64,000 nucleotides of DNA from Moraxella cuniculi DSM 21768 (GTDB taxonomy: Bacteria > Pseudomonadota > Gammaproteobacteria > Pseudomonadales > Moraxellaceae), in the NCBI RefSeq assembly GCF_900156515.1, contig NZ_FTNU01000002.1, positions 124,001-188,000 of the forward strand, written 5' to 3'. The stretch's first letter is position 1, and every line of letters begins with the position of its first letter. The notes beneath the pieces were generated by a model. The model saw nothing but the letters and a program-made list of their open reading frames with translations. It was not told the origin of the DNA and searched no databases. Positions 40,387-53,710 of this stretch are shown here, piece after piece. A program made the translations under genes and the position numbers.

Positions 40387-41784
40387 TCATTTGCCAATAC
40401 AAAAACTTGAGAAAATTTTTCCCAACAATTCATCGGCACTCATCTGACCTGTAATTTCACCCAAAGATTGTTGTGCTTGTCTTAAGCTATCAGCCACCAA
40501 TTCACCTGCATGATAATAAACCAATTGCTCATGTGCTTGCAATATATGCTGTTTGGCACGCTTTAGTGCATCAAGATGACGAGTGCGTGCAATCAGGCTA
40601 TTTTCTGGTGGATGAAAACCGACTTTTTCTTTCAACAAATCAATTAATTGCGTAATACCTTCGGAAGTTTCACATGAAACATATACAGTTTTTGGTAAAT
40701 TTTCTGTTTCACATGAAACATAACTGCTGGGTTTTGTTGTCAATAAATCACATTTATTAGCAACAAGAACAAGTTTTTTTGCAAAAATTTCCTCTATATT
40801 TGCCTCTGGCAAACCTTCACTGAACAATGATTTTGCCAGTGCAAGTGGGTCATTTTCTACACTGACATCATAGACCATTAGCAAAATATCTGCTTTATTT
40901 ATGGCATCAAAAGCACGCTCAATACCGATTTTTTCGACCTGATCTGTGGTATCACGCAAGCCAGCCGTATCTGTCAAATGCACAGTCAAGCCGTCCAGAA
41001 CCAGTGTTTCTTCAAGTGTATCGCGAGTAGTGCCTGCAATATCGGTAACAATGGCTCTTTGTGTACCAGACAGGCGATTAAGCAGGCTGGATTTGCCAGC
41101 ATTAGGCCTACCTGCCAACACCACATGAACCCCGTCTCGCAATAACTGCCCCTGCTTGGCGGTCGCCAAAATATCATCAACGCCTGATAATATTAGATTT
41201 ATCTTCTTCTCAATAACACCATCGGACAAAAAATCAACATCTTCCTCATCAGGAAAGTCTATTGCCGCCTCAACATATAATCTTAGCTGTGTTAATTTTT
41301 CAGATAAATCATTGATTTTATTTGAAAATTCCCCAGAAAGTGAGCGGATAGCACTGCTGGCTTGAGCCACCGAAGTTGCCGAAATGGCATCGCTGATCGC
41401 TTCAGCTTGCACCAAATCAATCTTATCATTTTCAAAAGCACGGTAAGAAAATTCACCCGCTGTAGCCTGACGAGCACCCAGCTCAAACAGCCTTGCCAGC
41501 AGCATATTTTGTAATATCATGCCGCCATGCCCTTGCAGCTCCACAACATCTTCACCTGTGAATGAATGAGGAGCCTTAAAATAAATAATCACCCCTTCAT
41601 CAATCACACCATCAGAACCAAAAAAACTACCAAAATGTGCCACTCTAGGGCTAAGGCTTTGTCTTTTTGTGATGGCACAGCCTATTTGATAGGCATCTTT
41701 GCCAGACAAACGGATAATCCCCACCCCTCCTTGTCCGATGGGCGTGGCGATGGCGGCGATGGTTGGCTGTTGAATAATGCTCAT
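40387..41784 (-). CDS. mnmE: tRNA uridine-5-carboxymethylaminomethyl modification GTPase
   Basis: A 465-aa MnmE that works with MnmG on the wobble uridine. The N-terminal formyl-THF-binding domain (IAAIATPIGQGGVGIIRLSG) is followed by helical and G domains (GRPNAGKSSLLN, DIAGTTRD, DTAGLRD, NKCD). The catalytic C-terminal FCIGK motif is intact. Two parS-like sites 39 bp apart encode nearly identical VSCET peptides. It forms the end of the conserved rpmH to mnmE block. Confidence 0.96.
   Translation of the reverse strand: MSIIQQPTIAAIATPIGQGGVGIIRLSGKDAYQIGCAITKRQSLSPRVAHFGSFFGSDGVIDEGVIIYFKAPHSFTGEDVVELQGHGGMILQNMLLARLFELGARQATAGEFSYRAFENDKIDLVQAEAISDAISATSVAQASSAIRSLSGEFSNKINDLSEKLTQLRLYVEAAIDFPDEEDVDFLSDGVIEKKINLILSGVDDILATAKQGQLLRDGVHVVLAGRPNAGKSSLLNRLSGTQRAIVTDIAGTTRDTLEETLVLDGLTVHLTDTAGLRDTTDQVEKIGIERAFDAINKADILLMVYDVSVENDPLALAKSLFSEGLPEANIEEIFAKKLVLVANKCDLLTTKPSSYVSCETENLPKTVYVSCETSEGITQLIDLLKEKVGFHPPENSLIARTRHLDALKRAKQHILQAHEQLVYYHAGELVADSLRQAQQSLGEITGQMSADELLGKIFSSFCIGK
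40666..40681. promoter_or_regulatory. parS-like site 6 (in mnmE)
   Basis: AGTTTCACATGAAACA, 14/16 to the parS consensus. Confidence 0.65.
40705..40720. promoter_or_regulatory. parS-like site 7 (in mnmE)
   Basis: TGTTTCACATGAAACA, 15/16 to the parS consensus, 39 bp from site 6. Confidence 0.75.
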
Positions 41785-41940
41785 AAATATCGATTTGTTA
41801 TTATTTAACCTTTTATTGTATCACTTTTATAGGAGCAATTAAAATATTCCATCAAATAAATTGGTGCTGAATTAGTTTTAATACACCGTCTAAATTTTTG
41901 GTGATTTGCAATTAATTTGATTTTAATAATTTATGGTAAT

Positions 41941-41969
41941 AAAAAACCCCATGAAATCATGGGGTTTTT
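41941..41969 (-). terminator. yidC terminator
   Basis: CCCCATG and CATGGGG form a stem with flanking A/T pairs, giving T-runs on both strands. It lies immediately after the yidC stop. Confidence 0.85.
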
Positions 41970-41972
41970 GGT

Positions 41973-43622
41973 TTATGCACGCTGCTGCATTTGTTTTTCG
42001 ATTCGCTTATTAACAATATGCTGATGAGTCATGCTAAACAAGTTATTAACCGTCCAGTACAACACCAAACCTGCTGGGAACCACAGCATAAATACCGCAA
42101 AAACCACAGGTAAAATTTTCATCATTTTGGCCTGCATCGGGTCGGTTGGTTGTGGGTTTAATAACTGTTGCACAAACATAGTTACGCCCATAAAAATCGG
42201 CAAAATAAACCATGGATCCATTGCAGACAAATCCTTAATCCACAAAATCCAAGGTGCATGACGCAATTCAACAGACTCAACCAACACCCAGTACAGTGCA
42301 AGGAAAATCGGCATTTGCAAGAAAATCGGCAAGCAGCCCGCCATTGGGTTTACTTTTTCATCACGATAAATCTGCATCATTTCTTGGCTCATCGCCATGC
42401 GATCATCGCCATGCTTATCTTTTAGAGCTTGTAATTTTGGTGCAATGGCACGCATTTTTGCCATAGAAACATAGCTTTTATTTGACAGCCAAAATAAAGC
42501 AATTTTGACAATCAAAGTCAGTACAATAATCGACCAACCCCAGTTGCCAAGCACTTTGTGGATGTTATCCAAAATAGCAAATAACACCTTTGAGATTGGC
42601 CATAGCAATCCATAATCAACCGTTTGATTTAACCCTTCGGCCACTGGTGCCAACTGCGACTGCACTTTAGGCCCTGCGTACAAGGTGCTATTTAGAGTGA
42701 TTTGCTTATTGGCGGCAACATTGATAATTGGGCTATTATAACCAATAAAATAATCATTACCTGTTGTGCGTGCAAAAAATTTCGCATCAAAACTATTAGA
42801 CGGCGTCCATGCAGACACAAAATAATGCTGAACGATTGCCACCCAACCATCTTTACTGCCAACATTTAAACCATCGCCAAAATCGCCAAATTTTAGCTTA
42901 TTATAAGGATCTGCTGGTACACCCCAAGCACCACCCAAGTATGTTGCCAAGCCAAGCATGCCCTTGTCGTCCAAACCTGGATCTGAACTGCCATCACGCT
43001 TTAATTGTGCGTACATTTGCCCTTGCCAAGGCTTGGTTGAATTATTGTTAATATTGTAGCTTAAATTAATAGGATATTGACCTGCATTAAATGTATAAGT
43101 TTTGGTAATTGTTACCCCATCTTTTTGCAGAACCAATGGCACTTGCAACGAGCCTGCTGCAGGATTTAGCTCGTAACTGCTGCGAGAACTGCTATAAACC
43201 GCACGACCTTCGGCAGTATCCACACCATCTTTGCCAGTCAGACCAGACTGTGCCACATAAGTACGCGTGGCGTTCTGTTCAAGCAGTACAAAAGACTCAC
43301 TACTGTCCTTGGTTGCATTGTATTGCTTGAGTGCAGCATAAACAATATCCCCGCCAACAGGGTTGATTTTTATGTCATACAAATCTGTGCTAACGCTGAT
43401 AAGATTGCCTTGCTGATTGGTTGAATCTGCCACAGTGCCAGCAGTCAGCGTTGGTACATCGCCAGCAGCTTGACTGCTTGGTATATCCGTATTGCTGCTT
43501 TGTGTTGCCACAGGCTGAGTTGTTGCAGGCTTGCCTGCATAATCATCACGCCAAGCCAAAATCAGCAAATACGCCGTAATCAGCATCGCCACAATGATTA
43601 AAATCCTAAGAATTTTTTGCAT
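41973..43622 (-). CDS. yidC: Membrane protein insertase
   Basis: A 549-aa YidC. An N-terminal membrane anchor is followed by a large periplasmic domain (about residues 50-340). The conserved five-helix insertase core includes WGWSIIVLTLIVKIALFWLS, MQIYRDEKVNPMAGCLPIFLQMP and the final MTHQHIVNK tail. It inserts and folds inner-membrane proteins with or without SecYEG. It lies between yidD and mnmE in the conserved order. Confidence 0.96.
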   Translation of the reverse strand: MQKILRILIIVAMLITAYLLILAWRDDYAGKPATTQPVATQSSNTDIPSSQAAGDVPTLTAGTVADSTNQQGNLISVSTDLYDIKINPVGGDIVYAALKQYNATKDSSESFVLLEQNATRTYVAQSGLTGKDGVDTAEGRAVYSSSRSSYELNPAAGSLQVPLVLQKDGVTITKTYTFNAGQYPINLSYNINNNSTKPWQGQMYAQLKRDGSSDPGLDDKGMLGLATYLGGAWGVPADPYNKLKFGDFGDGLNVGSKDGWVAIVQHYFVSAWTPSNSFDAKFFARTTGNDYFIGYNSPIINVAANKQITLNSTLYAGPKVQSQLAPVAEGLNQTVDYGLLWPISKVLFAILDNIHKVLGNWGWSIIVLTLIVKIALFWLSNKSYVSMAKMRAIAPKLQALKDKHGDDRMAMSQEMMQIYRDEKVNPMAGCLPIFLQMPIFLALYWVLVESVELRHAPWILWIKDLSAMDPWFILPIFMGVTMFVQQLLNPQPTDPMQAKMMKILPVVFAVFMLWFPAGLVLYWTVNNLFSMTHQHIVNKRIEKQMQQRA

Positions 43623-43784
43623 AAAATTAATCCACGAGCTATAAAATAAAAGCCAATTTATCTCAAAACTTTCTATTGTACTAAAAATAATTTAAAAATC
43701 CTAGAAAAACCAGCTCTTAGCAGGGTAAATATAAAAAATCCGCCCATTTGGTATGATATTTTATTAAAATTATTTAATCAAAAT

Positions 43785-44102
43785 TTATTTATTCATTAAG
43801 AAATTTAATCTAGCAACATAACTGGTGTTATCACAGGCGACCTTACACACAGTTAATGATGAAATCTGATAATGGTAACGATACAGCGGCAGAGGAACAA
43901 AATCAACACCCGAACCACCCCAAGGGTGGCAGCTTGCAACACGGCGTATCACCAACCACAAGCCTTTGGTTGTATCATGCCATAACATCGCTTGCTTGCC
44001 ATACAACGAACAGCTGGGATAATAACGACATCTGGCAGGGATTATGATACTGATATATCGCCGATAACTATTGATAATCCACAAAATTAGATTTTTTATC
44101 AT
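43785..44102 (-). CDS. yidD: Membrane protein insertion efficiency factor
   Basis: A 105-aa YidD. It has an amphipathic N-terminus, then SYRRYISIIIPARCRYYPSCSLYGKQAM with the three conserved cysteines, and SCHPWGGSGVDFVP. It assists YidC at the inner membrane. The order rnpA-yidD-yidC is conserved. The tail beyond residue 80 is longer than in many homologues and ends NFLMNK. Confidence 0.9.
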   Translation of the reverse strand: MIKNLILWIINSYRRYISIIIPARCRYYPSCSLYGKQAMLWHDTTKGLWLVIRRVASCHPWGGSGVDFVPLPLYRYHYQISSLTVCKVACDNTSYVARLNFLMNK

Positions 44103-44122
44103 ATCTTATCAATTATAAAATT

Positions 44123-44479
44123 TCACAATTTTTCAATTCTGTACATCTTTTTAATTTTTCTAAATAATTCGGTGATTTCTTGGGCGATATCAAACTCTCT
44201 TTGATAGCCAGATTTAACAATCACCACCATATCAATTGGCAAAATATCATCTCTAACATGGCGAAAATTCTCACGCACCAGCCGTTTCAGACGATTGCGA
44301 TCAACGGCATTTTTGAGCTTTTTTTTGGTGATGGCAAGCCCAAGTCGTGCTTGTGGGCATATTGATTCACCAACAAAAATCAACAAATGTGTGCTGTGAA
44401 TTTTTTTTATTGGCTTATCAAACACCGCCTTAAATTCGGCAGGTTTTAATAATCGATGCTGTTTTTGAAAATTGGTCAT
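44123..44479 (-). CDS. rnpA: Ribonuclease P protein component
   Basis: A 118-aa basic protein that assists the RNase P RNA in 5' tRNA maturation. The RNR motif is intact in NAVDRNRLKRLVRENFR, with LGLAITKKK before it. ATG 44479 (MTNFQKQHRLL) was chosen as the family start; the frame stays open upstream to 44542. An intrinsic terminator separates it from rpmH. Confidence 0.93.
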   Translation of the reverse strand: MTNFQKQHRLLKPAEFKAVFDKPIKKIHSTHLLIFVGESICPQARLGLAITKKKLKNAVDRNRLKRLVRENFRHVRDDILPIDMVVIVKSGYQREFDIAQEITELFRKIKKMYRIEKL

Positions 44480-44575
44480 TTTTTTCTGATGATTGTTATT
44501 TATCGTGATATACTTGTCAGGCTTGATTTTATGTTGCCACAAACCACTTTGGTTATTTTAGAAAATTTTAGGCAC

Positions 44576-44605
44576 AAAAAAGCACCGCAAATTCGGTGCT
44601 TTTGA
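44576..44605 (-). terminator. Terminator between rpmH and rnpA
   Basis: AGCACCG (44581-44587) and CGGTGCT (44594-44600) form a stem with A/T on both sides. On the minus strand T's follow, so most rpmH transcripts may stop before rnpA. Confidence 0.75.
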
Positions 44606-44612
44606 TTTTCGC

Positions 44613-45356
<744 letters not shown>

Positions 45357-46718
45357 ATGAATCAGGTTGAAAATGAGGTATTATGGCGGCAGTGTCAGAC
45401 CGAACTGCGATTTGTCTTGGAAGAAAAAGAATATTATCAGTGGATTGAGCAGTTAAAAGCAGAAATTGATGGCAATGAGTTGGTATTGCTTGCTGTCAAT
45501 CCAATGTGGGCAAAACACTTAAGAAATAATTATTTAGAAAAAATTACCGAGGTTGTTCAAAAAATCAGTCAAGGAATAATACAGTCAGTTCGTGTCGATG
45601 TTATGGTAAATACCACGCCGACCAAATCTGACAATCAGGCGGCAAGCAACAAAACCGCAAAGAAAAAAAATTCCGTTGAAGGGCTGCCAATTGATCCTGC
45701 TTTTACCTTTGATACCTTTGTTAAAGGAAAGTCAAATTCTATGGCGTATAATGCCTGTAATGAGTTGTCCAAAAGAGACAGTAATCACAATTATGGTCCA
45801 ATTTTTATTTATGGTTCATCAGGGCTTGGTAAGACGCACTTGATGCAGGCGGTTGCCCATCGCTATCATAGATACGAGAAGTCTTTTTGTTATTTTACAA
45901 AAGATCATTTTTATAGTCAGATAGTCAAGGCGTTTAATGCAAAAAAAATCGATCAATTGATAAAAAATATATGTCAGCATGATTTACTGATTATTGATGA
46001 TGTGCATATGTTTGGTGTCAAAACAGGGCCAAAAGTCTACGATGTTTTGATGAATTTGGTTGATGATTTTTCTACCCATGGCAAGCAAAAACAGCTGATT
46101 CTTGCCTCGGATAAACCGCCTTCACAGCTTGATAGCTTTGGCGATCGTGGTATTTCCAGATTATCTGCCTTTTTGCAATTGGCGATTGAACCGCCAGATA
46201 TGGATATGCGGGTGCAAATTTTGGAAAAAAAGGCAGCTGTGCTGGATCTTGATTTGCCAAAAGATTGTGCGTTTTATATGGCTCAAAACCTACCACCTGA
46301 TGTGCGAGGGCTTGAGGGTGCATTAAAAAATGTGCAATTGGCAGCGGCAAGTTTAATGGGTAATGAACCCATTAGCATTGAGCTTGTAAAGCGTGCGATC
46401 AAAGGTCAAATACAGGTGCGTATCCAAGCACTAAATGCTGAAAATATCCGAGATTTGGTGGCAAAATATTATGATGTATCGCCAAAGGATTTGATTGGTA
46501 AAAAGCGATCTCGCCAAATTGCCCGCCCAAGACAGATGGCAATGGCATTGATTCGCGAACTTACCAGAGACAGCTTTCCTGAGATTGGACAAGTATTTGG
46601 TGGGCGAGATCATACCACTGTCATGCATGCCTGTGAAAAGATTCATGAACTAAGAGAGATTGATGCTAGTATTGAAAAAGACTATCATTCGCTAAAAATG
46701 ATGCTTGAATATGTCTAA
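45357..46718 (+). CDS. dnaA: Chromosomal replication initiator protein
   Basis: A 453-aa AAA+ initiator. Domain I is N-terminal (LWRQCQTELRFVLEEKEYYQW), then a linker. Domain III has Walker A GSSGLGKTHLMQ and Walker B LLIIDDVHMF. Domain IV has the box-binding RPRQMAMALIRELT and GGRDHTTVMHAC. Start 45357 follows AGGGCAGG; an in-frame ATG at 45327 is possible but has a poor ribosome site. dnaN follows by 46 bp. Confidence 0.96.
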   Translation: MNQVENEVLWRQCQTELRFVLEEKEYYQWIEQLKAEIDGNELVLLAVNPMWAKHLRNNYLEKITEVVQKISQGIIQSVRVDVMVNTTPTKSDNQAASNKTAKKKNSVEGLPIDPAFTFDTFVKGKSNSMAYNACNELSKRDSNHNYGPIFIYGSSGLGKTHLMQAVAHRYHRYEKSFCYFTKDHFYSQIVKAFNAKKIDQLIKNICQHDLLIIDDVHMFGVKTGPKVYDVLMNLVDDFSTHGKQKQLILASDKPPSQLDSFGDRGISRLSAFLQLAIEPPDMDMRVQILEKKAAVLDLDLPKDCAFYMAQNLPPDVRGLEGALKNVQLAAASLMGNEPISIELVKRAIKGQIQVRIQALNAENIRDLVAKYYDVSPKDLIGKKRSRQIARPRQMAMALIRELTRDSFPEIGQVFGGRDHTTVMHACEKIHELREIDASIEKDYHSLKMMLEYV

Positions 46719-46764
46719 GGGCAGGTTTGTTTACTAATTTTGATTAACATGGTGTATAAGTTTT

Positions 46765-47925
46765 ATGAAATTATCTATCAATCGAGAGTTATTAATTAAA
46801 GCCATTAACATGGTGGTAAAAGCAGCTGACAAACGCCATCGCTATGTAATTTTGGGTAATATCAAACTGGTGCTGGAGGAGAAATTTTTAACCTTAACAG
46901 CATCGGATTTGGAGCTTGAATTAACCACACGCTTTGCCATTGCTGAAGGCGTGTGCATTCAGCCAGGGGCGACAACTCTGCCTGCCGAAATGTTTTTTAG
47001 CATTTGTAAATCATTATCTGAAGAAACGGTGGTGATTGACGCACCAGAAAATACCACGCGTTGTGTGATTACCAGTGGCAAGGGTCGCTATGTGCTTAGT
47101 TCTTTACCAGCGGCTGATTTTCCAAGCATTGGTACGGCAACGGCGAGCAATGTTGTAACCATCAGTCAGGATGATTTAACCAGCTTGATTCATCATACTC
47201 GTTTTGCCATGGCAACCCAAGATGTTCGTCATTACCTAACGGGTATGTTGTTTGATATTGATGGTGATAAATTGACGGCGGTGGCAACAGATGGACATCG
47301 TTTGGCGGTGGCACATCGCTTATTGACCAATCAGTATGAAGCCAGTCAGGTGATTATTCCGGGTAAGGCTGTGTTGGAGCTTGAGCGGTTATTATTAGAG
47401 CTTGCCAAAACCCAAGATGAGGACGGTGTTGTTGAGCTTGGTTTTGACGGTGAATTTTTGCAAGTTGGGCTGACTTTGATTGATGATGAAACCGCCATAG
47501 AGCTTGAAGTTAGTTTATCTGCACGCTTGATTGAGGGTAAATTCCCAGATTATCGCCGTGTTTTGCCAACCAATAATGACAAAAAAGCAATCATTAATAA
47601 AGAACAGGCTGTTGATGTTTTGCGTCGTATTTCGGTATTAAACAGTAAAGAAAATCCTGGTGTGGTGTTAAACTTTGCTGATGCTGATTCTTGTAAAGTG
47701 GGGGTGAATAACAAAGCACATGGCGAGGCAGAGGAAGTATTGGCTGTTGGCTATGAGGGCAATCCGATTGAGCTGACATTTAATGAAGGTTATCTGCGAG
47801 CTGTGCTTAATGTGCTTGAGGGAGATATTTGTCTACAGATGAACCAACCAAGCTCACCTGCACTAATTTATCAAATTGGTGATGATTTGCATCAGTATGT
47901 TGTCATGCCAATGCGTAGCACCTGA
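46765..47925 (+). CDS. dnaN: DNA polymerase III subunit beta (sliding clamp)
   Basis: A 386-aa beta clamp made of three repeated folds. It starts MKLSINRELLIKAINMV and ends in the clamp tail VVMPMRST. SDLELELTTRF and TDGHRLAVAHR are conserved. The usual length is about 366-390 aa. recF starts six bases after its stop. Confidence 0.96.
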   Translation: MKLSINRELLIKAINMVVKAADKRHRYVILGNIKLVLEEKFLTLTASDLELELTTRFAIAEGVCIQPGATTLPAEMFFSICKSLSEETVVIDAPENTTRCVITSGKGRYVLSSLPAADFPSIGTATASNVVTISQDDLTSLIHHTRFAMATQDVRHYLTGMLFDIDGDKLTAVATDGHRLAVAHRLLTNQYEASQVIIPGKAVLELERLLLELAKTQDEDGVVELGFDGEFLQVGLTLIDDETAIELEVSLSARLIEGKFPDYRRVLPTNNDKKAIINKEQAVDVLRRISVLNSKENPGVVLNFADADSCKVGVNNKAHGEAEEVLAVGYEGNPIELTFNEGYLRAVLNVLEGDICLQMNQPSSPALIYQIGDDLHQYVVMPMRST

Positions 47926-47930
47926 TTGTT

Positions 47931-49175
47931 GTGATAAATAAATTACAAATTCATCAATTACGAAATCTTAGCCAAGCTGTACTGGATTTGGCTGAGTGTA
48001 ATTTGTTGATTGGAGAAAATGGCAGTGGCAAAACATCGCTATTGGAAGCGGTGTTTTTGCTGTCTCGTGGCAGAAGTTTTCGCCATCATGAATCCAAGCG
48101 TTATATCAGTTATCATCAATCATCTTGCACAATCTGGGCAACCACCAGTGAGCAACAACAAAGTGCATCTCTGGCAATTCAAAAAAAGATAGATACGGCT
48201 GGTAAATCGGATACATTATTAAGATTTAATGAACAACCTGTCGCAAGCCAAAGTGTATTAAGCCTGCATTTGCCAGTCTTATTAATTGACCCTGTTGGTA
48301 TGAATTTACTTGATGAAGGCAGTGCCTCGAGACGACAATTATTGGATTGGTTGGCGTTTCACATGAAACCTGAATTTTACCAGCACTGGCTTCATTATCA
48401 GCGATTATTAAAACAAAGAAATTCTTTACTAAAAAATCCTGCGATAAATCAAAACATTAGCCAGCTTGCTGCTTGGGATAAGCAGCTGTCAATCTATGCA
48501 AAAACATTGCATGAATGCAGAGAGGAGGTGTTTTATCAATGGATTGAATGCTTTGATGAAATGATAGCAAGACTGTTGCCAGCATATCATAATAAACTTT
48601 ATTTGCAGTATTTGGCAGGGTTTGATACTGAGCATAATTTATTAGATATACTAAATAAAAGAATAAAACAAGATATAGAGCTGGGCTATACTCGCATAGG
48701 GGCTCATCGTGCTGATGTTGCGGTTATGCTAAAAATACAGCATCAAAATGGTCAAAAGATTCGTGAGCAGGCAACCCATGTTCTTTCACGAGGTGAAAAA
48801 AAACTGCTCATTACTGCTTTAAGATTGTCGCAATTGCAGTTAATTTGTCATGCTGTTGCACAAGGCAGAGTGATGTTGGATAATCCACCGATTGTATTGA
48901 TTGATGATATTGATGCCGAGCTGGATGCTGCGGCTGTGTCGATATTGTTAGATACGGTACTATCTTTGCCCTGTCAGGTTATTATCAGTAGCTTAAATAA
49001 TGCCATTCATGATGAAATATTATTAAAAATCAATCAATTAAATAACACTGGTGATAATAATACCAATAAACAATACAACCAATCAAATGGGCAAAATGTG
49101 TCTGAAAATCAACAAAAATCTTATCATATGTTTCATGTGAAACAGGGTGAATTTGCTCTTATGTACGCAGATTAA
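47931..49175 (+). CDS. recF: DNA replication and repair protein RecF
   Basis: A 414-aa SMC-like ATPase that loads RecA at gaps. Walker A GENGSGKTSLLEAVF is near residue 30; the late signature LSRGEKKLLITALRLSQ and Walker B IVLIDDIDAELD are intact. The start is GTG at 47931, five bases after the dnaN stop. The C-terminus has an asparagine/glutamine-rich extension (about residues 365-400) before FHVKQGEFALMYAD. Two parS-like sites lie inside, at FHMKPE and FHVKQG. Confidence 0.94.
   Translation: MINKLQIHQLRNLSQAVLDLAECNLLIGENGSGKTSLLEAVFLLSRGRSFRHHESKRYISYHQSSCTIWATTSEQQQSASLAIQKKIDTAGKSDTLLRFNEQPVASQSVLSLHLPVLLIDPVGMNLLDEGSASRRQLLDWLAFHMKPEFYQHWLHYQRLLKQRNSLLKNPAINQNISQLAAWDKQLSIYAKTLHECREEVFYQWIECFDEMIARLLPAYHNKLYLQYLAGFDTEHNLLDILNKRIKQDIELGYTRIGAHRADVAVMLKIQHQNGQKIREQATHVLSRGEKKLLITALRLSQLQLICHAVAQGRVMLDNPPIVLIDDIDAELDAAAVSILLDTVLSLPCQVIISSLNNAIHDEILLKINQLNNTGDNNTNKQYNQSNGQNVSENQQKSYHMFHVKQGEFALMYAD
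48355..48370. promoter_or_regulatory. parS-like site 8 (in recF)
   Basis: CGTTTCACATGAAACC, 13/16 to the parS consensus with 13/14 of the core. Confidence 0.55.
49129..49144. promoter_or_regulatory. parS-like site 9 (in the recF 3' end)
   Basis: TGTTTCATGTGAAACA, 15/16 to the parS consensus. Confidence 0.75.
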
Positions 49176-49322
49176 CCAGTCAATCTTTATTAGTATTTTA
49201 ATTTTAATAATAATTATTCATCTGATAGGTTTGGATTTATAAAAACTGGATAACTGTTTAAAAATCAAGAACAAGGTGTGTTTGGGCTTAGAAAACCGAT
49301 ACAATCTATGGCTGATTTATGC

Positions 49323-49328
49323 TATAAT
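49323..49328 (+). promoter_or_regulatory. Putative -10 element of gyrB
   Basis: TATAAT 71 bp before the gyrB ATG in the recF-gyrB gap. I see no convincing -35. Confidence 0.4.
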
Positions 49329-49390
49329 AAGCGTTATTTTGTTTAAATATTTTGGGAAAAACCCTGAAATTATTTCAAGTTTATGTTTAA

Positions 49391-51856
<2,466 letters not shown>

Positions 51857-52006
51857 TTGGCAATGAAGCAATCGGTATTTTGTTTTATAAATTTGTTTGG
51901 AATTTTGCCATGAATAATATGCGATTTGTGGCAGTTTTCCTTAGTTTTATCACCAAAAAATGCTAAAATAACCACTCATTACACACCAAGACGGAAATTA
52001 TTTGCC

Positions 52007-53566
52007 ATGACCAATATCACCGCTGATCGTATTTTAATTCTTGATTTTGGCTCACAATACAGCCAGTTGATTGCTCGCCGTGTGCGTGAAGCTGGCGTAT
52101 ATAGTGAAATGTACGCTTATGACATTTCAGAAGAAGATATCCGCAATTTTAATCCAAAAGGCATAATCTTATCAGGCGGCCCAGAAAGTGTGCATATTGA
52201 GGGCAGTCCACGAGCACCACAGGTGGTTTTTGAGCTGGGCGTGCCTGTTTTGGGTATTTGTTATGGATTTCAGACCATGTCAGAGCAGCTGGGCGGTAAG
52301 GTAGAGGCAGGTGTGGTGCATGAATTTGGCTATGCCAAAATTGATATCACGCATCAAGATAAACTCCTACACGGCATCGCTGATGAAAATAATCAGTCCC
52401 AAGTATGGATGAGCCATGGAGATAAGGTTGCCCGCCTTCCTGAAGGGTTTGTAAGCACTTCTAGTACGCCAAGTTGCCCATTTGCCTCTGCCAGTGATGA
52501 GAATCGCAAGCTGTATGGTGTGCAGTTTCACCCTGAGGTTACTCATACCGCCAAAGGTGTGGAGTTGATTGCAAACTTTGTTCATAAAATCTGTGGTTGT
52601 GGCAGCGAGTGGAATTCTGACAATATCATTGAGATGCGTATTGCTCAATTAAAACAGCAGATTGGCGATAATAAGGTTTTGCTGGGTCTGTCGGGCGGTG
52701 TTGATAGTTCGGTGGTGGCAGCGTTGTTGCATCGTGCCATTGGCGATCAGCTGACTTGTGTATTTGTTGATAATGGCTTGCTACGCCTTAATGAAGGCGA
52801 TCAAGTGATGCAGATGTTTGGCGAAAATATGGGCATTCGTGTCATTCGTGCCGATGCCGAAGAGAGATTTTTGGGGGCTTTGGCAGGCGTTACCGACCCT
52901 GAGGCAAAAAGAAAAATCATCGGCCGTGAGTTTATTGAGGTATTTAGCGAAGAGGCACGCAAGTTAGATGGCGTGAAATTTTTGGCACAAGGCACGATTT
53001 ATCCTGATGTTATCGAGTCAGCTGCAAGCAAGCAGGGCAAGGCTCATGTGATTAAATCGCATCATAATGTGGGCGGGTTGCCTGACGATTTGGCATTTGA
53101 GTTGGTTGAGCCGCTTCGTGATTTGTTTAAGGACGAAGTGCGTAAACTTGGTGTGGCATTGGGCATTCCTGCTCATATGATTTATCGTCATCCGTTCCCA
53201 GGTCCGGGATTGGGCGTGCGTATCTTGGGCGAGGTCAAAAAAGAATATGCTGACATTTTGCGTGTGGCGGACGATATTTTTATGCAGGAGTTGCGAGCGT
53301 CTGGCTGGTATGACAAAACTGCTCAAGCCTTTGCGGTATTTCAACCTGTCAAATCGGTTGGTGTGGTTGGTGACGGCAGACGCTATGCGTGGGTGATTGC
53401 CTTGCGTGCAGTGGAGACGGTAGATTTTATGACTGCTCGCTTTGCCCATCTGCCGTATGAGCTTGTTGATAAAATTTCAACACGCATCATGAACGAAATC
53501 CGCGATGTCTCACGCGTGGTGTATGATGTATCAAGCAAGCCACCTGCCACCATCGAATGGGAATAA
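52007..53566 (+). CDS. guaA: GMP synthase (glutamine-hydrolysing)
   Basis: A 519-aa enzyme that makes GMP from XMP. The class I amidotransferase domain has [20 protein letters not shown], nucleophile cysteine in GICYGFQ and VQFHPEV. The PP-loop domain has [17 protein letters not shown], and the C-terminal dimerisation part has [16 protein letters not shown] 52007 ([10 protein letters not shown]) was chosen; the upstream frame has no family resemblance. A strong terminator follows. Confidence 0.97.
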   Translation: MTNITADRILILDFGSQYSQLIARRVREAGVYSEMYAYDISEEDIRNFNPKGIILSGGPESVHIEGSPRAPQVVFELGVPVLGICYGFQTMSEQLGGKVEAGVVHEFGYAKIDITHQDKLLHGIADENNQSQVWMSHGDKVARLPEGFVSTSSTPSCPFASASDENRKLYGVQFHPEVTHTAKGVELIANFVHKICGCGSEWNSDNIIEMRIAQLKQQIGDNKVLLGLSGGVDSSVVAALLHRAIGDQLTCVFVDNGLLRLNEGDQVMQMFGENMGIRVIRADAEERFLGALAGVTDPEAKRKIIGREFIEVFSEEARKLDGVKFLAQGTIYPDVIESAASKQGKAHVIKSHHNVGGLPDDLAFELVEPLRDLFKDEVRKLGVALGIPAHMIYRHPFPGPGLGVRILGEVKKEYADILRVADDIFMQELRASGWYDKTAQAFAVFQPVKSVGVVGDGRRYAWVIALRAVETVDFMTARFAHLPYELVDKISTRIMNEIRDVSRVVYDVSSKPPATIEWE

Positions 53567-53588
53567 TTTGATATAAATTTTTATAATA

Positions 53589-53622
53589 AAACCGCCAATG
53601 ACAGCAATTGGCGGTTTTTTTT
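53589..53622 (+). terminator. guaA terminator
   Basis: ACCGCCAAT (53591-53599) and ATTGGCGGT (53607-53615) form a 9-bp stem followed by eight T's. Confidence 0.93.
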
Positions 53623-53710
53623 GTGATTTTTAAAAAATAAAGATTGTTTTTTTTTGATTATGATAGCCTTTTCCTTAACAATGTATTTATTAACCAATTG
53701 GGAGAAAATG

